Assembly: GCA_914767715.1 (NCBI GenBank)
Contig: OU612074.1
Span: 4,541,501 to 4,605,500 of the forward strand
Direction of reading: 5' to 3'
Source: Membranipora membranacea
Lineage: Eukaryota; Bryozoa; Gymnolaemata; Cheilostomatida; Membraniporidae
DNA length: 64,000 bases
Part shown: piece after piece, positions 46,269-58,513 of the stretch
How positions within the stretch are numbered: position 1 is the stretch's first letter
Layout: every line of letters starts with the position of its first letter
Translations under genes and position numbers: made by a program
Notes under the pieces: model-generated
Told to the model about the DNA's origin: nothing
Seen by the model: the letters and a program-made list of their open reading frames with translations, nothing else
The model's database searches: none

Positions 46269-46953
46269 AATTGCTAATCTGGTAAACTCCCATCAATTTA
46301 CACACATTTATCTACCAGAACTCAGAATTCGGTTTTCTTCTAAGCTTCTACGAATTCTATATTGAGTTGTCTTCTCATGTTGTATGGGGAGAGAACTCTT
46401 CCATATCTGTTTTGCATATTTTTGAGGATTTTGGTGTAAACCTCTATGGTGTTGCTATGGATAGGTATGATCAGGATCATTAACAGCTTCTCAACGGTCT
46501 ATTTTATCTTCAAGAGATCAAAGTTTAGTGGAATATGTCATATCATGATCTGAAAGGAGAATTATGGACAGATGACATTTGTTGAAAATACAGCTTAGTC
46601 TTTGAAACTAAGAACGAAATGTTCTATGCAACTGCTGGCTTAGTCGGGTGAATCAGCTTACATTAGTTCAGCGTAAATATAAAACTTTATTTGGCAGACT
46701 AATCTTGAAATACAGGACTGTGAATAGGTAAGGATGAGATTCAGGCATACATAATTTTTGATATAAAAATAAGTGATGTGATTTATGAATGGCAAGTCAA
46801 AAAAAAGAATTATTTTCCCTAGAAGTAAGCGAAACTGAATTTGGATCAGAATATAAGTTGTTGTGATCACGCATCAAGAAATTCTAGAAAGAGCAAATAA
46901 AATTGAATAAGAGAGCAATACTGATTGTGATAAAATGAAGCAAACGTATGGAG

Positions 46954-48225
46954 TTAATCACGCTTCCTAGATTTGACTATAGAAGCCCATACATCATAGC
47001 TTCCATCTTCTTTAGGGCAGAATGTCTTGCCTTTTACGATAGCATGTTGGCGATGCCCAGTTGCTTTTGTCTTAGGTAACTGCCATCGCGAGCATAAGAA
47101 CTGTTTTCTTTGACCTGTTGGCTTACCAGCAGCCTCTGCTCTCTTACGCTTATAGATTTTGGATCTGCTTTGTGGTAGCGAGAGCTTTCCTAGCCCGGCT
47201 TTAGCTGGTAAAGTTACCGGTAATGGGTTTTCGGCTCATTAGGCGGCAGTGGTCGCGGCTACTGTTGGTAGAGGGTCGGTCGCTATGATGAGGTGTGGTG
47301 CCTTTTCAATACCATGCCCCAGGCTCTGTAACTCAAGTTTCCTAGTTGTCTGGTCATGCCTGCAAATAATTGTAAAGGATCTCTTATAAAAATTATAAAT
47401 TATGATATACCAAGGGAGGTAAGCTGATTAAACTAGATAAATCACTCTTGCTCATTATTTATGATTTGAAAATTTGAGTGATTATTTACCTGTCCGCCTC
47501 TATAGGTTGTAACATTAGTGAGAGGACTCAAGTATCTAGTGCATAATATCCCTATTGAAACAGCATGCTAGTTCTTACCAAGTATTTATGAGAGCAAGAT
47601 TGGTTGGCGGCAGGCACAGTAATAAGTCAGACAGCAACTGACTGTTAAAGTAGCAACTACGTATAAGCCTGTACTTGTTGTTTACCAGCTGAAAGCGGCT
47701 TGAGAATTTCCTCTTGGCTATTTGTAATGGTGCAGGGTGGAGTAACATGAGCTTGGTGAATAAAGCTTCGGTTAGACGGCAGCAGCTAGGGTTCAGGGCC
47801 TGAACACCTCCACAGGGAAACATCCTGTAATTAGAATTACAAAAGTCATCAACAGTGTTAGCACCAAATTAAGATGATCTTTCCCTGCTTCTTTGTTATG
47901 AGACAATCTGCATCTGCCTAATGAGCAAAGTGACTTTATTTCACTCGACGATCCTGCATCGAACAAAAGATATGTCTTACCTCTTGGTCTGTTCGACAGT
48001 ACTTGAGGCAGCTGTTGCCCTACCACACTCCCACTAGAATAGAGTCAGTTTTCTTAAGTTGGTGGAATTTGTGTATATCAGATTCGTGTAGTCTGTTGAT
48101 ACACGCCAAAATCATCCTAACTTGTGTATCGGTAAAAGCTGTTCCAGCCACATTGATCAGGCGCTCAGCAACTTAGTCAATAACTTCATATCCTGGCACA
48201 CCCTGTGCATCCGTTTTATAAAAAT
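46954..48225 (-). pseudogene. Remnants of a multi-exon gene with C-terminal zinc ribbon
   Basis: Three minus-strand pieces read in order. About 48,225-48,013 has PGYEVID-stop-VAERLINVAG and VRMILACINRLHESD. 47824-47686 (acceptor attacag, donor ctg|gtaaac) has GGVQALNPSCCRLTEALFTK and LLHPAPLQIAKRKF. 47235-46954 has a basic segment (KRKRAEAAGKPTGQRK) then FLC-x-RWQLPKTKATGHRQ..GKTFCP, a zinc ribbon in which one expected cysteine is Trp. From memory this order recalls an uncharacterised, often multicopy family in marine animals. An in-frame stop and frameshifts suggest decay. Confidence 0.45.
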
Positions 48226-48889
48226 AGAAAAATATTATTGTAAGAAATAGATCCGGGTCTGAGCAGGTGGGTGGGGAAGAGCATTTTTAAAGCACATTTT
48301 TTTTGTATTTCCGGAAAGCTTTGGTTGTTGAAAAAATGAAAGTTCTAGACATGGATGGAGTGTTTTGAAAACAGAGACATCAAAATAACACATACAGTAG
48401 ACGACATGTTGTAATTGAGAGGAGTGAGACCGATTTAGTTATCATCATCAGGCGAATGTACTGTACAACTACCCAGCATTTAATAATTCTAGTACAAATT
48501 ATTTCACAAAGATTGTAGGTTCTATAAATCCATATGTAACACAGTATGTTACTTGCAATTTCTGTTTACAGTATATTAAATAATTATAAATTATGTAGTC
48601 ACAAATCCAGATGCTTACCTGTGCTCGTCTTGGAATACGAGTTGCAGCGGCTTGAAGGGCTCACAGAGGGTCGCTGTAGAACAAAAAATAACGGTGGTAT
48701 CAAGCAAATTAATTTCAACTCTATGATGACACAGGAGTTCAAGGGGAAAATGTATACTTCTTAATACTACACTTTTCATAATTCTTACATAGTTCAGTAC
48801 AAGTCTCTAGTAAGTTGCAATTTTAAATGATTATCACCATGTAGGTGGGTAGGTCATGCAATACATTATAGTAATAAAATGAGAGTATA

Positions 48890-49130
48890 TCACCAACTTA
48901 CTACTTTGTCGTGGTATCCACATTTGCAGTGGATTGCTTCACCATAGAGACTCCTCTGCAAGGCGGACTTTCCTTGTTTGGGGCATGTGGCAATGGCCAT
49001 ATATTTGGTGTACATTGTTCTATTCTTCCTCAGAGCCATGCCTTGTTTCATAGCTTTTGAATCCTCGGTATACACCTGAAGTCTCCTCTACCAGTCCTCA
49101 TCGCTGGGGCCTTTTTTGGGCATAATTATC
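48890..49130 (-). pseudogene. Possible N-terminal piece of the same minus-strand remnant
   Basis: Open frame MPKKGPSDEDW-stop-RRLQVYTEDSKAMKQ.. with IATCPKQGKSAL and HCKCGYHDKV, i.e. CxxxG and CKCG zinc-ligand-like pairs. One stop interrupts it. Link to the downstream pieces is by position and strand only. Confidence 0.3.
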
Positions 49131-49944
49131 AGCTGTGAACAAAACAAAAATAATGTGAGCCATCCACCTAGGCCTGTGTTAATGTACAGATACTATAAAA
49201 CTTTGCAATGAAAGTGGACTAGAATTGATTGATGAGTTACTTAGAAATACTGTGACTCGATCGTTGATTCACTGGTTTTCAGGTGGTGTAGTAGTAGAAC
49301 AATGGACTGAGGGTACAGACTAGGATAAGGTCTGCATGAACTGGAAATTGATCAATTCAGACAACACCTCAAGTTGAACACTTTGACCTTAGGCATACTC
49401 TTTTGAATTGATCCCTTGACAACACCCAACTCCTTGCCCACTAACTGATCAACTTGTACTTAGAATTTATTTGACACAACCAAGAATTAATCATCTCAAT
49501 AACATAACAACATGTTCTTACCCTGTTCCACAGAAAGCCTGCTTTTCATTAGTAGTGAGTGATGGTCCAGGTAGAGGAAGTTTTGTAAATAGTTCACAGA
49601 AAGGACACAACAAGATTTAAATAAGGAGCTCCTATCTCCACATTTCAATACCAATGGTAACAAATTTAATAATTTCTGAAGGATATATATCAGTTGACAA
49701 TAAAAGATTATTTTTTCTCCAGCTTGTATTTTCTCAGCAACACATATAAAAACTGATATAATAAATGTTTTAAAGATTTATCAATAAATAATAAATAAAG
49801 AAAATTGTTATTCTTAGAAAAAACAAAAGAGACAAAATGAGACAAATGAGACAATTCGAAATCATGCTTTAGCATAACAACATTAAAACATAGTAGTAGC
49901 TCCGTTTGTATCATTGTGTCATTTAGTGTCTCACTGGGTAGTTT

Positions 49945-50105
49945 TAAGGGCTCACAATGACTGCAAATGGCATTGCTGCGTGAGGCTGGGGTTTAAGTCC
50001 CGGCCGCGGCTGATTATTTTCATGTTTTTTCCATCATGGGAATGGTTAGGATTCATCATTCGAAATTGGAGTGAACCACAAATTCGATGCATGGGACCAT
50101 AATGA
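49945..50105 (+). repeat. Composite tRNA-derived SINE, copy 3 (3' part)
   Basis: Begins inside the tRNA-like region (GGGCTCACAATGACT), has the B box GGTTTAAGTCCCGGCCGCGG and the same tail as the 6.5 kb copy (ATGGGAATGGTTAGGATTCA, GGAGTGAACCACAAATTCGA). Confidence 0.65.
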
Positions 50106-51753
50106 ATGATTCATTGCATTGTAATAATCAATTGAAATGACACAGAAATTGACAAAAATCGTTTGAAAAATTAGTATGATAATTGTACTGGTATGAAATA
50201 CCATCTGCTGGATTTACACTGATCATGAGGTTGTCAACAGAGCACGTGAAGTTAAAGTTGTTGGTTTTATATTCTTCAAAGAACTTGTGACCTAAATAAA
50301 TCACAATACTGATGAAATGGTGTTAACATAGTGCGAGATAAAAAAGACATGTTTAAAAGTTTTGTCAGAGATAATCAAAATTTACAATTCAAATTACAAT
50401 AATAGGTTGTTCAATTATTTAAGTTGCCCATGCGATGGTGGCAATCGCAGTTCCAGACCAACAATAAAAATTGAGAAAACATTTCACATACACTTACATT
50501 TAATGAGCCGATCAGAGGTTAAGATAACTGAAAATCCAAGCATTAAGAGGCTTGGTGAGTGACGAGAAATGAGATGATATCAGCCAACCTGAGAAAAAAA
50601 ACATTGCTATATATAATACATTATATTGCTGCTAAGAATTTAACTTTCACCAATTGTCATATAAATGATGTAATAATTACCAATGTCTAACAGCTCAATT
50701 GTATAGTAACACAAGCAAGACATAATTCGTTGAAATAGGGTTAACATGACAAAAATAATATGTATATGCACTTACATCACTCCATAATATGGTTAATCCT
50801 GGAGTAAGGTTTGCACTCAGTAGAAAAGTTGCCACAGAGAATGTTATAGTGGCCTTATTGGCATGGCTGTATCCTCAACACTGACAAAAAAGTTGTGTAG
50901 CATTTCAGCTTGTTAAAGCTATCTATACTTAATTATAGGTTATGATAGTAAATCTAAATGTGTGTTAAAGTCTTATTTTACATGGTCATAGTAATTGCAT
51001 CAATATCCAATAATTATAAAAAAAACCTGGCATTAAACGTCCTAAAACAATAATAACAAAGAGGAGATTTACAAGACAAGGAATGAGTTGAGAGCGTTAT
51101 GGATGTCAGATTTGGAATCTCCATGCTCCATTACATCCATCCACCTTTTTTCAAGGCCATTTGTATCATATTTTAGAAGTCATTTAAAATAATATATAAA
51201 AAGAATTCGGAGGTGGAGATAAATTCGATAATGTTATGTCATCAATAGAGTTTAATGATGAAGTTTGATGATCATGATGTGAGTTAATTTTAGTAATTTT
51301 TGGACACAGAGACTTTTATGACATGAGACACTCCAAACACAATTCTCTATAGGTTCTTGTGAGGGTTTAGAAGTAATAAGTCTAGATCAAGAGCTTGGTT
51401 AGATACTCACTGCTTTTCAACGCAATTTGTCACGTGACCTGCAGGGGATTTAAAATATAATATTTTGTTTTTACACCCATCAGGTATTGTTGCCTACATC
51501 TTAACACTGGATGGCAGCATAATGATTAAAAATGGTGGGTTTATGTTACGAAACATGGAGATTTCAAGATTTGCATCCGTTAGGCTCTAAACTTATTACT
51601 TGTCTGTCAATCTTCAAGGCAACAAACACAAAATATCATCCACTGATCATGAAATAAGTTCACTCCTTATACCTGATATCCTTAGCCTAACCTTTCCTAT
51701 GTTATTAAACCTTCACCATATCAATCACTATTTTTGAAATATCCTGCTTTCAG
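50106..51753. other. Intron stretch before eIF4G exon E2, nothing recognised
   Basis: AT-rich with no supported exon, RNA or repeat. A CACGTG near 51,431 and short open frames have no supporting context. Confidence 0.4.
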
Positions 51754-51867
51754 CCAAGAACGAATCAGTATTTTTCTGAGATGAAGAAGATTGCTGATGG
51801 TCAGTCTTATAAGAAAGTCTCACCAAGGATTCGATTCGCTCTACTAGACACTATTGAACTTAGAGTT
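51754..51867 (+). CDS. eIF4G: eIF4G copy 2 exon E (end of MIF4G)
   Basis: [16 protein letters not shown] and PRIRFALLDTIELR. The donor GTT|gtgagg is weaker than GAG|gtgagt in copy 1, and the intron after it is only 230 bases. Confidence 0.85.
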
Positions 51868-54800
51868 GTGAGGTTCCCTTCAATCGACAAACATCCTACA
51901 ATAGATCAACAAAATTTGGGATATGATGTTGGTACTGATGTGGGTTTAGTTCATTGATTATACAACCGACTCTGCAAGCAGTTATAAACAGTCTCCAAAG
52001 CCTTTTCAATCACTTTGATAACTTCCTCAAGGTAAAACACTTCTCTTACTTATCTATGCAATAATCCTCATCAAACTATGATGTAAATATACTTTAGAAT
52101 AACTGGAAACCCCGTCGAAAATTCAGTGGTCCAAGAACAATAAAGGAGATTCGCGCAGAGGCTGCTCTTGAGGCTCATGAGAGGCAAATGATGGTAAACT
52201 CGGCTCAGATACCAAACCGAGGCAGCCAGAGCCGAAACTTTGCACAACCCAGGTATGATACGCTGATAAACATGAATGTCGCAAAGCGCTTGTAAGATTA
52301 CGGTATTGGAAATCACTGTGAACTACAATTTTGGGTTAGTGTCCTCTGATTAGACATGATTGGCATTACAGTCTCACCACATATATTTGTGAATGACTGA
52401 CGGTAATGGTATGCATTCATGTAGCTAACAATTTTGCAGCTTTCATGTAATAAATTAATTGATGTCCCTGTAACAACACGGAAAAAATTCCAGCCAGCTT
52501 CTTGACAAAAAATTTGCAAGTGCTCGGCTGTAGTATTACTGAACTTGTGGACCAACCAATTATGAGAAATGTATTCCAGATAATTTTTTACAACTAACTT
52601 ATATTTATATAAATGTATTCATCAGTGATGGGTGACCCAGATTGTTAGCAAAGCATAGAAAAAGTGTCAGAGATGGCTGAAAGCCTTCAATGTGGTGCAA
52701 GCGATAGGTGATCTCAGCAAAACAATTATGAGAACATTTTTGCATGAGATACATGGATGTGAGAGTGGGTCAACGAGGAGGTGTCTGTACTTTAAAGACT
52801 ATGTAAGGACCACAGCAATATATAGTCTGGCAGCTAGTTCTGTAGTAATTATGCAATATTTTATCATTTAGAAAATTCAGAGCACTTCTGGGTAAAAATT
52901 ATGTGTAGTGTTAGGAATTGTCCTCCCTTCTCATCTAAGAGCTATGAGGTATTTATGCGCCCTAGTGCCGTGCCAACCTAATAAGCTAATACTTCTATCT
53001 ACTTGAGACAACTGTAAAATTTATTAAATGAAGTTATCTACTGTTATAAAATGTCTCCTGACAATGGAACTATATTTATTTTGAACTTATGTGGGAAAAA
53101 ATGGCAATTAAATGTATTTTGAAGTGTAAGCTTATTATATTGGCACAGCACTAGGGCGCATAAATACCTCATAGCTCTTAGATGAGAAGAGAGGACAATT
53201 CCTAACACTACACATAATTTTTACACACAAGTGCTCTGGAATTTCTAAATGTGAAAATATTGCATAATTACTGCAGAACTATAGGTGCCAGACTATTTAT
53301 TTCTGTGGTCCTTCCAAAGTCTTTAATGATCAGCATCTCTCAATCTCTCAAGATAATTTTTTTATCGTGAATCAGGAATGGAATGGTCAGCATTCCGCAC
53401 AAAACGTCAGTGATTTCCAGGCTTTCACAATAATCACAATTTGAATTTACTCGAATCCATTATAGACCACAGAGAGGTGAACAGGATGGCTGGAATCAAG
53501 TAGGAGGTATTATAAAGCCTCAGCGTATAGACCCAAGTAAGCTCAAGCTCGGCAAACCCACTTTTGGGGCAAATGACACAACGCAACTCGGCTGGGGTAA
53601 GGAACCAAGCTCTAGGAAAACTGCACCACCCAAACAAGAGGACCTTCCTAACACTACAACCAATAGATTATCTGTGAGTGGCTACACAATAAAATTAATA
53701 CTCACAGTGAAGATATGATTGGCTTTCTGTTACTTGGCAGGAAGTCTTCAAATATTACCATGTGCAATAAATAACTTATTGATAAGTTTTGTTCACATCA
53801 GACTAAGCCTTTTCTCTACTCATTGACAGGCGTTGCATGCATGCGTAGGTAGAGATGCGAGATCAAGGTCAGGTCAGAGGTTACCTTCTGGTAGGAATAG
53901 TATGGGCCGAGGTAGAGGTGGTCCAATGAATATCACCTCTCCTGGCTCTATGGAGAAAGAAAGGTAAGTTGTCTACTTTTATTTCTCATCAATTCGATGA
54001 AACTAGTGTAACTAGTTGTAAATAGTAATGAATAAATATGGGGTAGATCCGCAATTGGCCCAACTATTATCATGACACAGAGGCACACACGCACATATGT
54101 TCTTAGTCCGGAGGCTCACTGAGGGCATTCTATTCATTGTTGCCGTTGAGTAATACAACCTTGTTCCTGCTCTGTGTTTACTTCAAATCTAGTTCACTAG
54201 CAGCTGCACGACAGTTCTCTAGACCAGGTACAGGTGGCCCTTGTCCTTGTGGTGCTTCCAGAGAGAGTAGCGTTGAGGCGCGAGGTATGCGGTCACCAAC
54301 CCCTACCAGACAGGGTGCCTCAGCTGGAGGCTCTAGGGCTGATGCTGCTGCTTCTGCTGTCAAACAGCTAAGTAGAGATGAATGGAGTCAGAAGATGGGT
54401 TCTATAATAGATGAGTTCATCCACACCAAAAACCTTAACGTGAGTCTGCACAGCTTTACTGATCGTGGTTTGGCCATTAATATTTACACCTGATTTTGTA
54501 TTCTGATGCAACTGTTTTGAAGTGCCTAAAAGCTAGCTTTCAATCTTGTCACGTGAAGGTTAAAGTCAAAGAGCTGCCAAGTACTCTATGATGGTATACA
54601 CAATAATAATAGAGTGATCAAACACTCATTTTCATCTGAACACAGCCATTTGTAGCCAAATTACAGACACAGAACTACTAAAAACTGTGGGTGGTAGATG
54701 TCCGGGGCTAGAGTCATGTTCAAACTTATGATTGAGGTAGCTTTTGTGTATCAGTCAAGACCATAGCCACAGCCAACTACCATGATATGCATAAATTACA

Positions 54801-56875
54801 AATCATTGATTGACTCACTTAATCGAGACATCGTATTTCTGTTTGTAGGAAGCCATTGAATGTGTTAAGGAGATAGGAACACAGTCTCGTGCTGAATTAC
54901 TAACAGAAAGTTCGATCAACCATATATTAGAACGATCTTCTCATGCCCGCAAAGCCTCTGGACAATTACTAGCCGAACTTATCAAAGTAAACTTATTAAC
55001 ATTGGACGATCACATGAAGGGACTAAGCTCTGTCATAGAATTTGCTGATGATCTGGCCATAGATATACCCAATGTGTGGCGATATTTCGGAGAGCTAATA
55101 TCACCGACGTTTATGCACGCCAAGGTTCCGCTAGCAAAGCTGGTGGATGTCTGTAGCCCTCTATTATCTTTAGGAAAATCTGCTAAACTGGCTGCTGCAA
55201 TACTAGAGGAAGCTAGTCATAGCATAGTAAGATATCTTGTTATTTGCTTGTATTTTCAACATCAATTGTTATATATTTTTCTCACTTCAGTGAAAAGTTA
55301 GATATTTGAGTTTCTTTCCCTGCTTATCACTTACAGTCATTGATGGTCAAAGATAACTGATGTAATGACTCAGCCTTGGATTGATTCTGATTTGCGTACA
55401 CATCTACACAGATCACCTCCTCAAACATATCATGACCTACTTTGGTCCAATTGGCTCTGAGGCAAAGTGCCTGTCAGATGTTATTTTGAGCATATGAAAA
55501 CCTACCAAGGCTTTCCTAATTTTTTAGGGTCATATAGAATTAGGTAAACAATGGAATGACAGCAATCTAAAGTGGTCTTCGTTCCTCTCAGCTGAAGAAG
55601 ATGAGAACGAATTCATCAAATCTAATGTATGTATCATTACATCACACTATTTAATTTTCTCAGGAAATCACCTCCAAGTTCTTGGAAAGAGGTAGAAATG
55701 AAGTGGGCAGCAACTTCTCATTTTGTTGTTGAAAGATGTAAGAGTGAATGCAACTATCTACAAAATCAGTTATTAGTATTTATCAGCATTCTGATGTGTT
55801 CACCATAATGATGCCTTTTCCTACTTGTTATCTACAGAAACTAGAATACACATTATCAGACACAGTCGCCCAGAGTACATCATCAGCCTCATGCCAAACT
55901 TCTTCAGAGGATATCAGTGAAACTCTTAATAAGTTATTATTGATAGACTCAGCTCCCAACGAGACTGTCTTTGACTGGATCGACGGTAGCTTGACCGCTG
56001 AGAAACAAAAAGAACCTAACTTCATAAGATCTCTAACTCAAACAGTCGCCAAAGCTTGCATCAGTGAGTTTTAACTATCTTGGCTATTGAAGTAAAAATT
56101 CCTGGCGTGGATAGTGTGTGAATCATGATTTGTCAATTATTTTTTAGATTTGATTCACTAAACAGCCACTCATTACCCTGAATAACAAATTAACTATCAA
56201 GAGATGGTGGCCAGATATTCATTAACTATTTACTTAACATAATTTAATGTTGATGCTATACTCGATTCCCTTTCCTGTTTTTCCAAGGTCATATCATTGT
56301 ACAATGTGTGCTTTTTTTTACAGAGTCTAGCGAGTTGCAAGAGGAGACTTTAAAGAATCGTGCTCCCATGTTATTGAAGTATTACGACGGTAAACCTGAT
56401 ACAGAGTTGGCTGCTCTCAATGCACTAGAGGAATTAATGGATGAGCTGCAACACCCTTCCAGTAAGTCCATAAATAAGTCAGCGCAATGGAAAAAGCTGC
56501 AACGTAACCTTGTTTTGTCTTGTCATTTTTATCAGGACTATGCAGGGCACAAGAATCACTTGAACTGTCATGGATGTGTTAAGCTGTGATGTATCTGGCA
56601 TCAACCCAGCCTCCATATATATAGGCTCCTCATCCGCATTTCTAACTGAAGCTACGAAGATAGTCTCACTGTCCCCCCTGTATTATGTCGTATTATCAAT
56701 CTATTACATATTTTATCGTTTTATTTTAGAATTGCTCAGCGATATCTGTTATGCTCTCTCTGAAGAAGAGTTGGTATCAGACGATTCATTCTTCGACTGG
56801 GAGAAAAATAGTAAAGATGGAGTAGCTATCAAATCTGTATCACAATTCTTCCAATGGTTACAGACTTCTGATTAA
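51754..56875 (+). CDS. eIF4G: eIF4G copy 2, C-terminal exons (end of MIF4G, MA3, W2)
   Basis: Exons 51754-51867, 52098-52252, 53466-53673, 53830-53963, 54193-54439, 54849-55226, 55528-55626, 55838-56063, 56324-56461 and 56730-56875 chain without a stop to TAA at 56873. They encode the last MIF4G helices, the SR/RG-rich linker (RSRSGQRLPSGRNSMGRGRGG), a complete MA3 domain (second eIF4A site) and the W2/eIF5C domain. All junction phases agree. This is the undamaged counterpart of 18,682-24,225. MIF4G exons A-D are not present between 43,484 and 51,754. The only available upstream exon (43425-43484) ends in phase 0 and could splice straight to 51754. Confidence 0.9.
52098..53963 (+). CDS. eIF4G: eIF4G copy 2 exons F, G, H (linker)
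   Basis: 52098-52252 (NNWKPRR...NRGSQSRNFAQP), 53466-53673 (GEQDGWNQVGG, IDPSKLKLGKPTFG, LGWGKEPSS) and 53830-53963 (RSRSGQRLPSGRNSMGRGRGG). Phases 0/2, 2/0, 0/2. They are uninterrupted here and show what copy 1 lost. Confidence 0.9.
52792..53326. mobile_element. MITE with about 195 bp terminal inverted repeats
   Basis: The arms 52792-52987 and about 53130-53326 are inverted copies with few mismatches (outer end TTAAAGACT, inner blocks GTGTAGTGTTAGGAATTGTC and CTCATCTAAGAGCTATGAGG). About 140 bases separate them. It sits in the eIF4G copy 2 intron between exons F and G and is absent from the copy 1 intron. No target duplication was identified. Confidence 0.85.
54193..55226 (+). CDS. eIF4G: eIF4G copy 2 exons I and J (MA3 domain)
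   Basis: 54193-54439 ends with LSRDEWSQKMGSIIDEF. 54849-55226 (126 codons, phase 0 both ends) has EAIECVKEIGTQS, ILERSSHARKASGQLLAEL, EFADDLAIDIPNVWRYFGEL and LGKSAKLAAAILEEA, the full MA3 fold that binds eIF4A. The second exon has no copy in the left unit. Confidence 0.93.
55528..55626 (+). CDS. eIF4G: eIF4G copy 2 exon K (MA3-W2 linker)
   Basis: 33 codons, GHIELGKQWNDSNLKWSSF then an acidic end; acceptor tttttag, donor aat|gtatgt. Also missing from copy 1. Confidence 0.88.
55838..56875 (+). CDS. eIF4G: eIF4G copy 2 exons L, M, N (W2 domain and stop)
   Basis: 55838-56063, 56324-56461 and 56730-56875, phases 0/1, 1/1, 1/stop. NETVFDWIDGS, LLKYYDGKPDTEL, LLSDICYALSEEEL and SFFDWEKNS end at a short acidic tail. 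Nearly identical to copy 1 (23199-24225), with mostly conservative or silent changes. Confidence 0.92.
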
Positions 56876-57197
56876 ACGGCTTAGTTTCTTCAAATTACTG
56901 TATGAAATACTGAGTTGGGAGTACAATACAAAATGTTCTTTTGGATACTGACATTTGTATTCCCCAAAGTTTTCCATATGTGGAGGACAACTCCTAACTC
57001 TTACTGAGCAACTTGGAATGATGCTATAAGCTTACCATTACAACCAATATTATTATCAATATGGTATATGATGATAATCTATGGATTCTGTCAATTTATG
57101 AAGTTTTTTGTCTGAATTTATTCCTCGATGAAGCCTCCTAATCTATATTCAGGCTCATTTCTGCCCTATAATACAGCAAACTTGAACTTTTTTCCAG

Positions 57198-57660
57198 GGG
57201 CACCAAACAAAATGTGGGGAAAACTTCTTAACAGGGAAGTAATGTCCCACAAAATGAGGTAAGCTCTGACTGAAGGGGTCAAATACTTTCCCTCGGGCCC
57301 TCTGCATGGTATTTTGATTTTTGGAGAAAGCATGCACTCAATAGTAATTTATTTTCAGTTAAAATAATATTATGATATAGCTGATATGGATAGTATTTCA
57401 CATGATTCAAACATAGACAATTGATGTTGTTGCTTTTATAAATAATGATGCAGAGATTTTGTCTATGACTGAACTGTAATGCACAGTTGATGTATGACTG
57501 ATGTCTATTATACTGCATTCAATTATAATATTATTAAATAAAAATAATGATCCCCTGGAGTATCTAGTTCTATCAATGTATGCCAGAATGTATATGGTTA
57601 TTCAGGAGCTCAGCCGGAGAGATTGTTAAACTGGCGAAGCTATACATAGAAGCCATATGA
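57198..57660 (+). CDS. Two exon-like segments of unknown gene (right unit)
   Basis: 57198-57258 and 57606-57660 repeat the left-unit pair with the same splice signals. One change near the start is MWGK for MWRK. The second segment is unchanged and ends at TGA. Confidence 0.28.
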
Positions 57661-57891
57661 GGAACTCTGACATTCTTCAAAAAACTAATGATTTTGTGTC
57701 AACTCTGGTCACAGAGAATGAGAGTTCCTGATAAATGAAATTGTCCCCTCAGCCCAATGATTATCAGCTGAACATGATTGGCAAAATGAGTCAACAAGAT
57801 CTGCCACATGCTACATGATAATCAACTCTTCAAGATTCAAGCATATTATTGTTTTTTGGATTGCTTTCGTTTTTGGGAAATCGAAAAACAG

Positions 57892-58513
57892 TCAACTCAG
57901 TTTGGTCGTCTCAGTCATCCGCTTTGGTCAAATGGTTGTCCCAGTTTGTACGACAACCAGGCGACGACCTTTCTATGCACATCCTCAGTTTCTGTGAGAT
58001 CATACATGTTTTATCCAGTCATGAGGTCAACTATAATATTTATCGTATGGTACTGCAAACAGGCAGGGAGTAGAAGATCGCTCAATTAGATAGAGGTCCC
58101 TTAGCAACCAGTTCCTGGATTTTAATCTCATTGCAGTCCACTGTGGTTGTTGAGGCCCCTGGCGTGCTCCGACCTGCTTCAAACGACAAGCAATATGGTC
58201 AAGCAATATGGTAATCGCAGCCTCAGGATTGTTGAGGGGACCAATTTTAAGCACACACTTCCTTATTACAATAGGGAGTTATTGATTAACTACTCAGTTA
58301 TTAGTACCAGCATCTTTGGAATTTTCTGCTCAGATAATGAAGTGTGACAACTTCAACTCCACAACTTTATTTTTGTGCTTTTGTCAGTTTGGAATTTTGG
58401 ATTCATGTTTTAAACATGCTGTTAATATACTAGTTCAGCACAAAGCGATTATGACCCCTCTCCAAAAAATTAAGGGAGATGATATTCAACCCTCCAATCA
58501 CAATAATGTGTAA
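57892..58513 (+). CDS. Exon-like pair with helical character (right unit)
   Basis: 57892-58025 and 58388-58513 match the left-unit pair; differences include QFVRQ for QFLQQ and FGIL for YGTL. Splice sites and phase are kept. Confidence 0.3.

Noticed and set aside
54178-54363. Minus-strand frame opposite eIF4G exon I (also 22670-22852)
   Set aside because: Antisense shadow of a compositionally biased coding exon.
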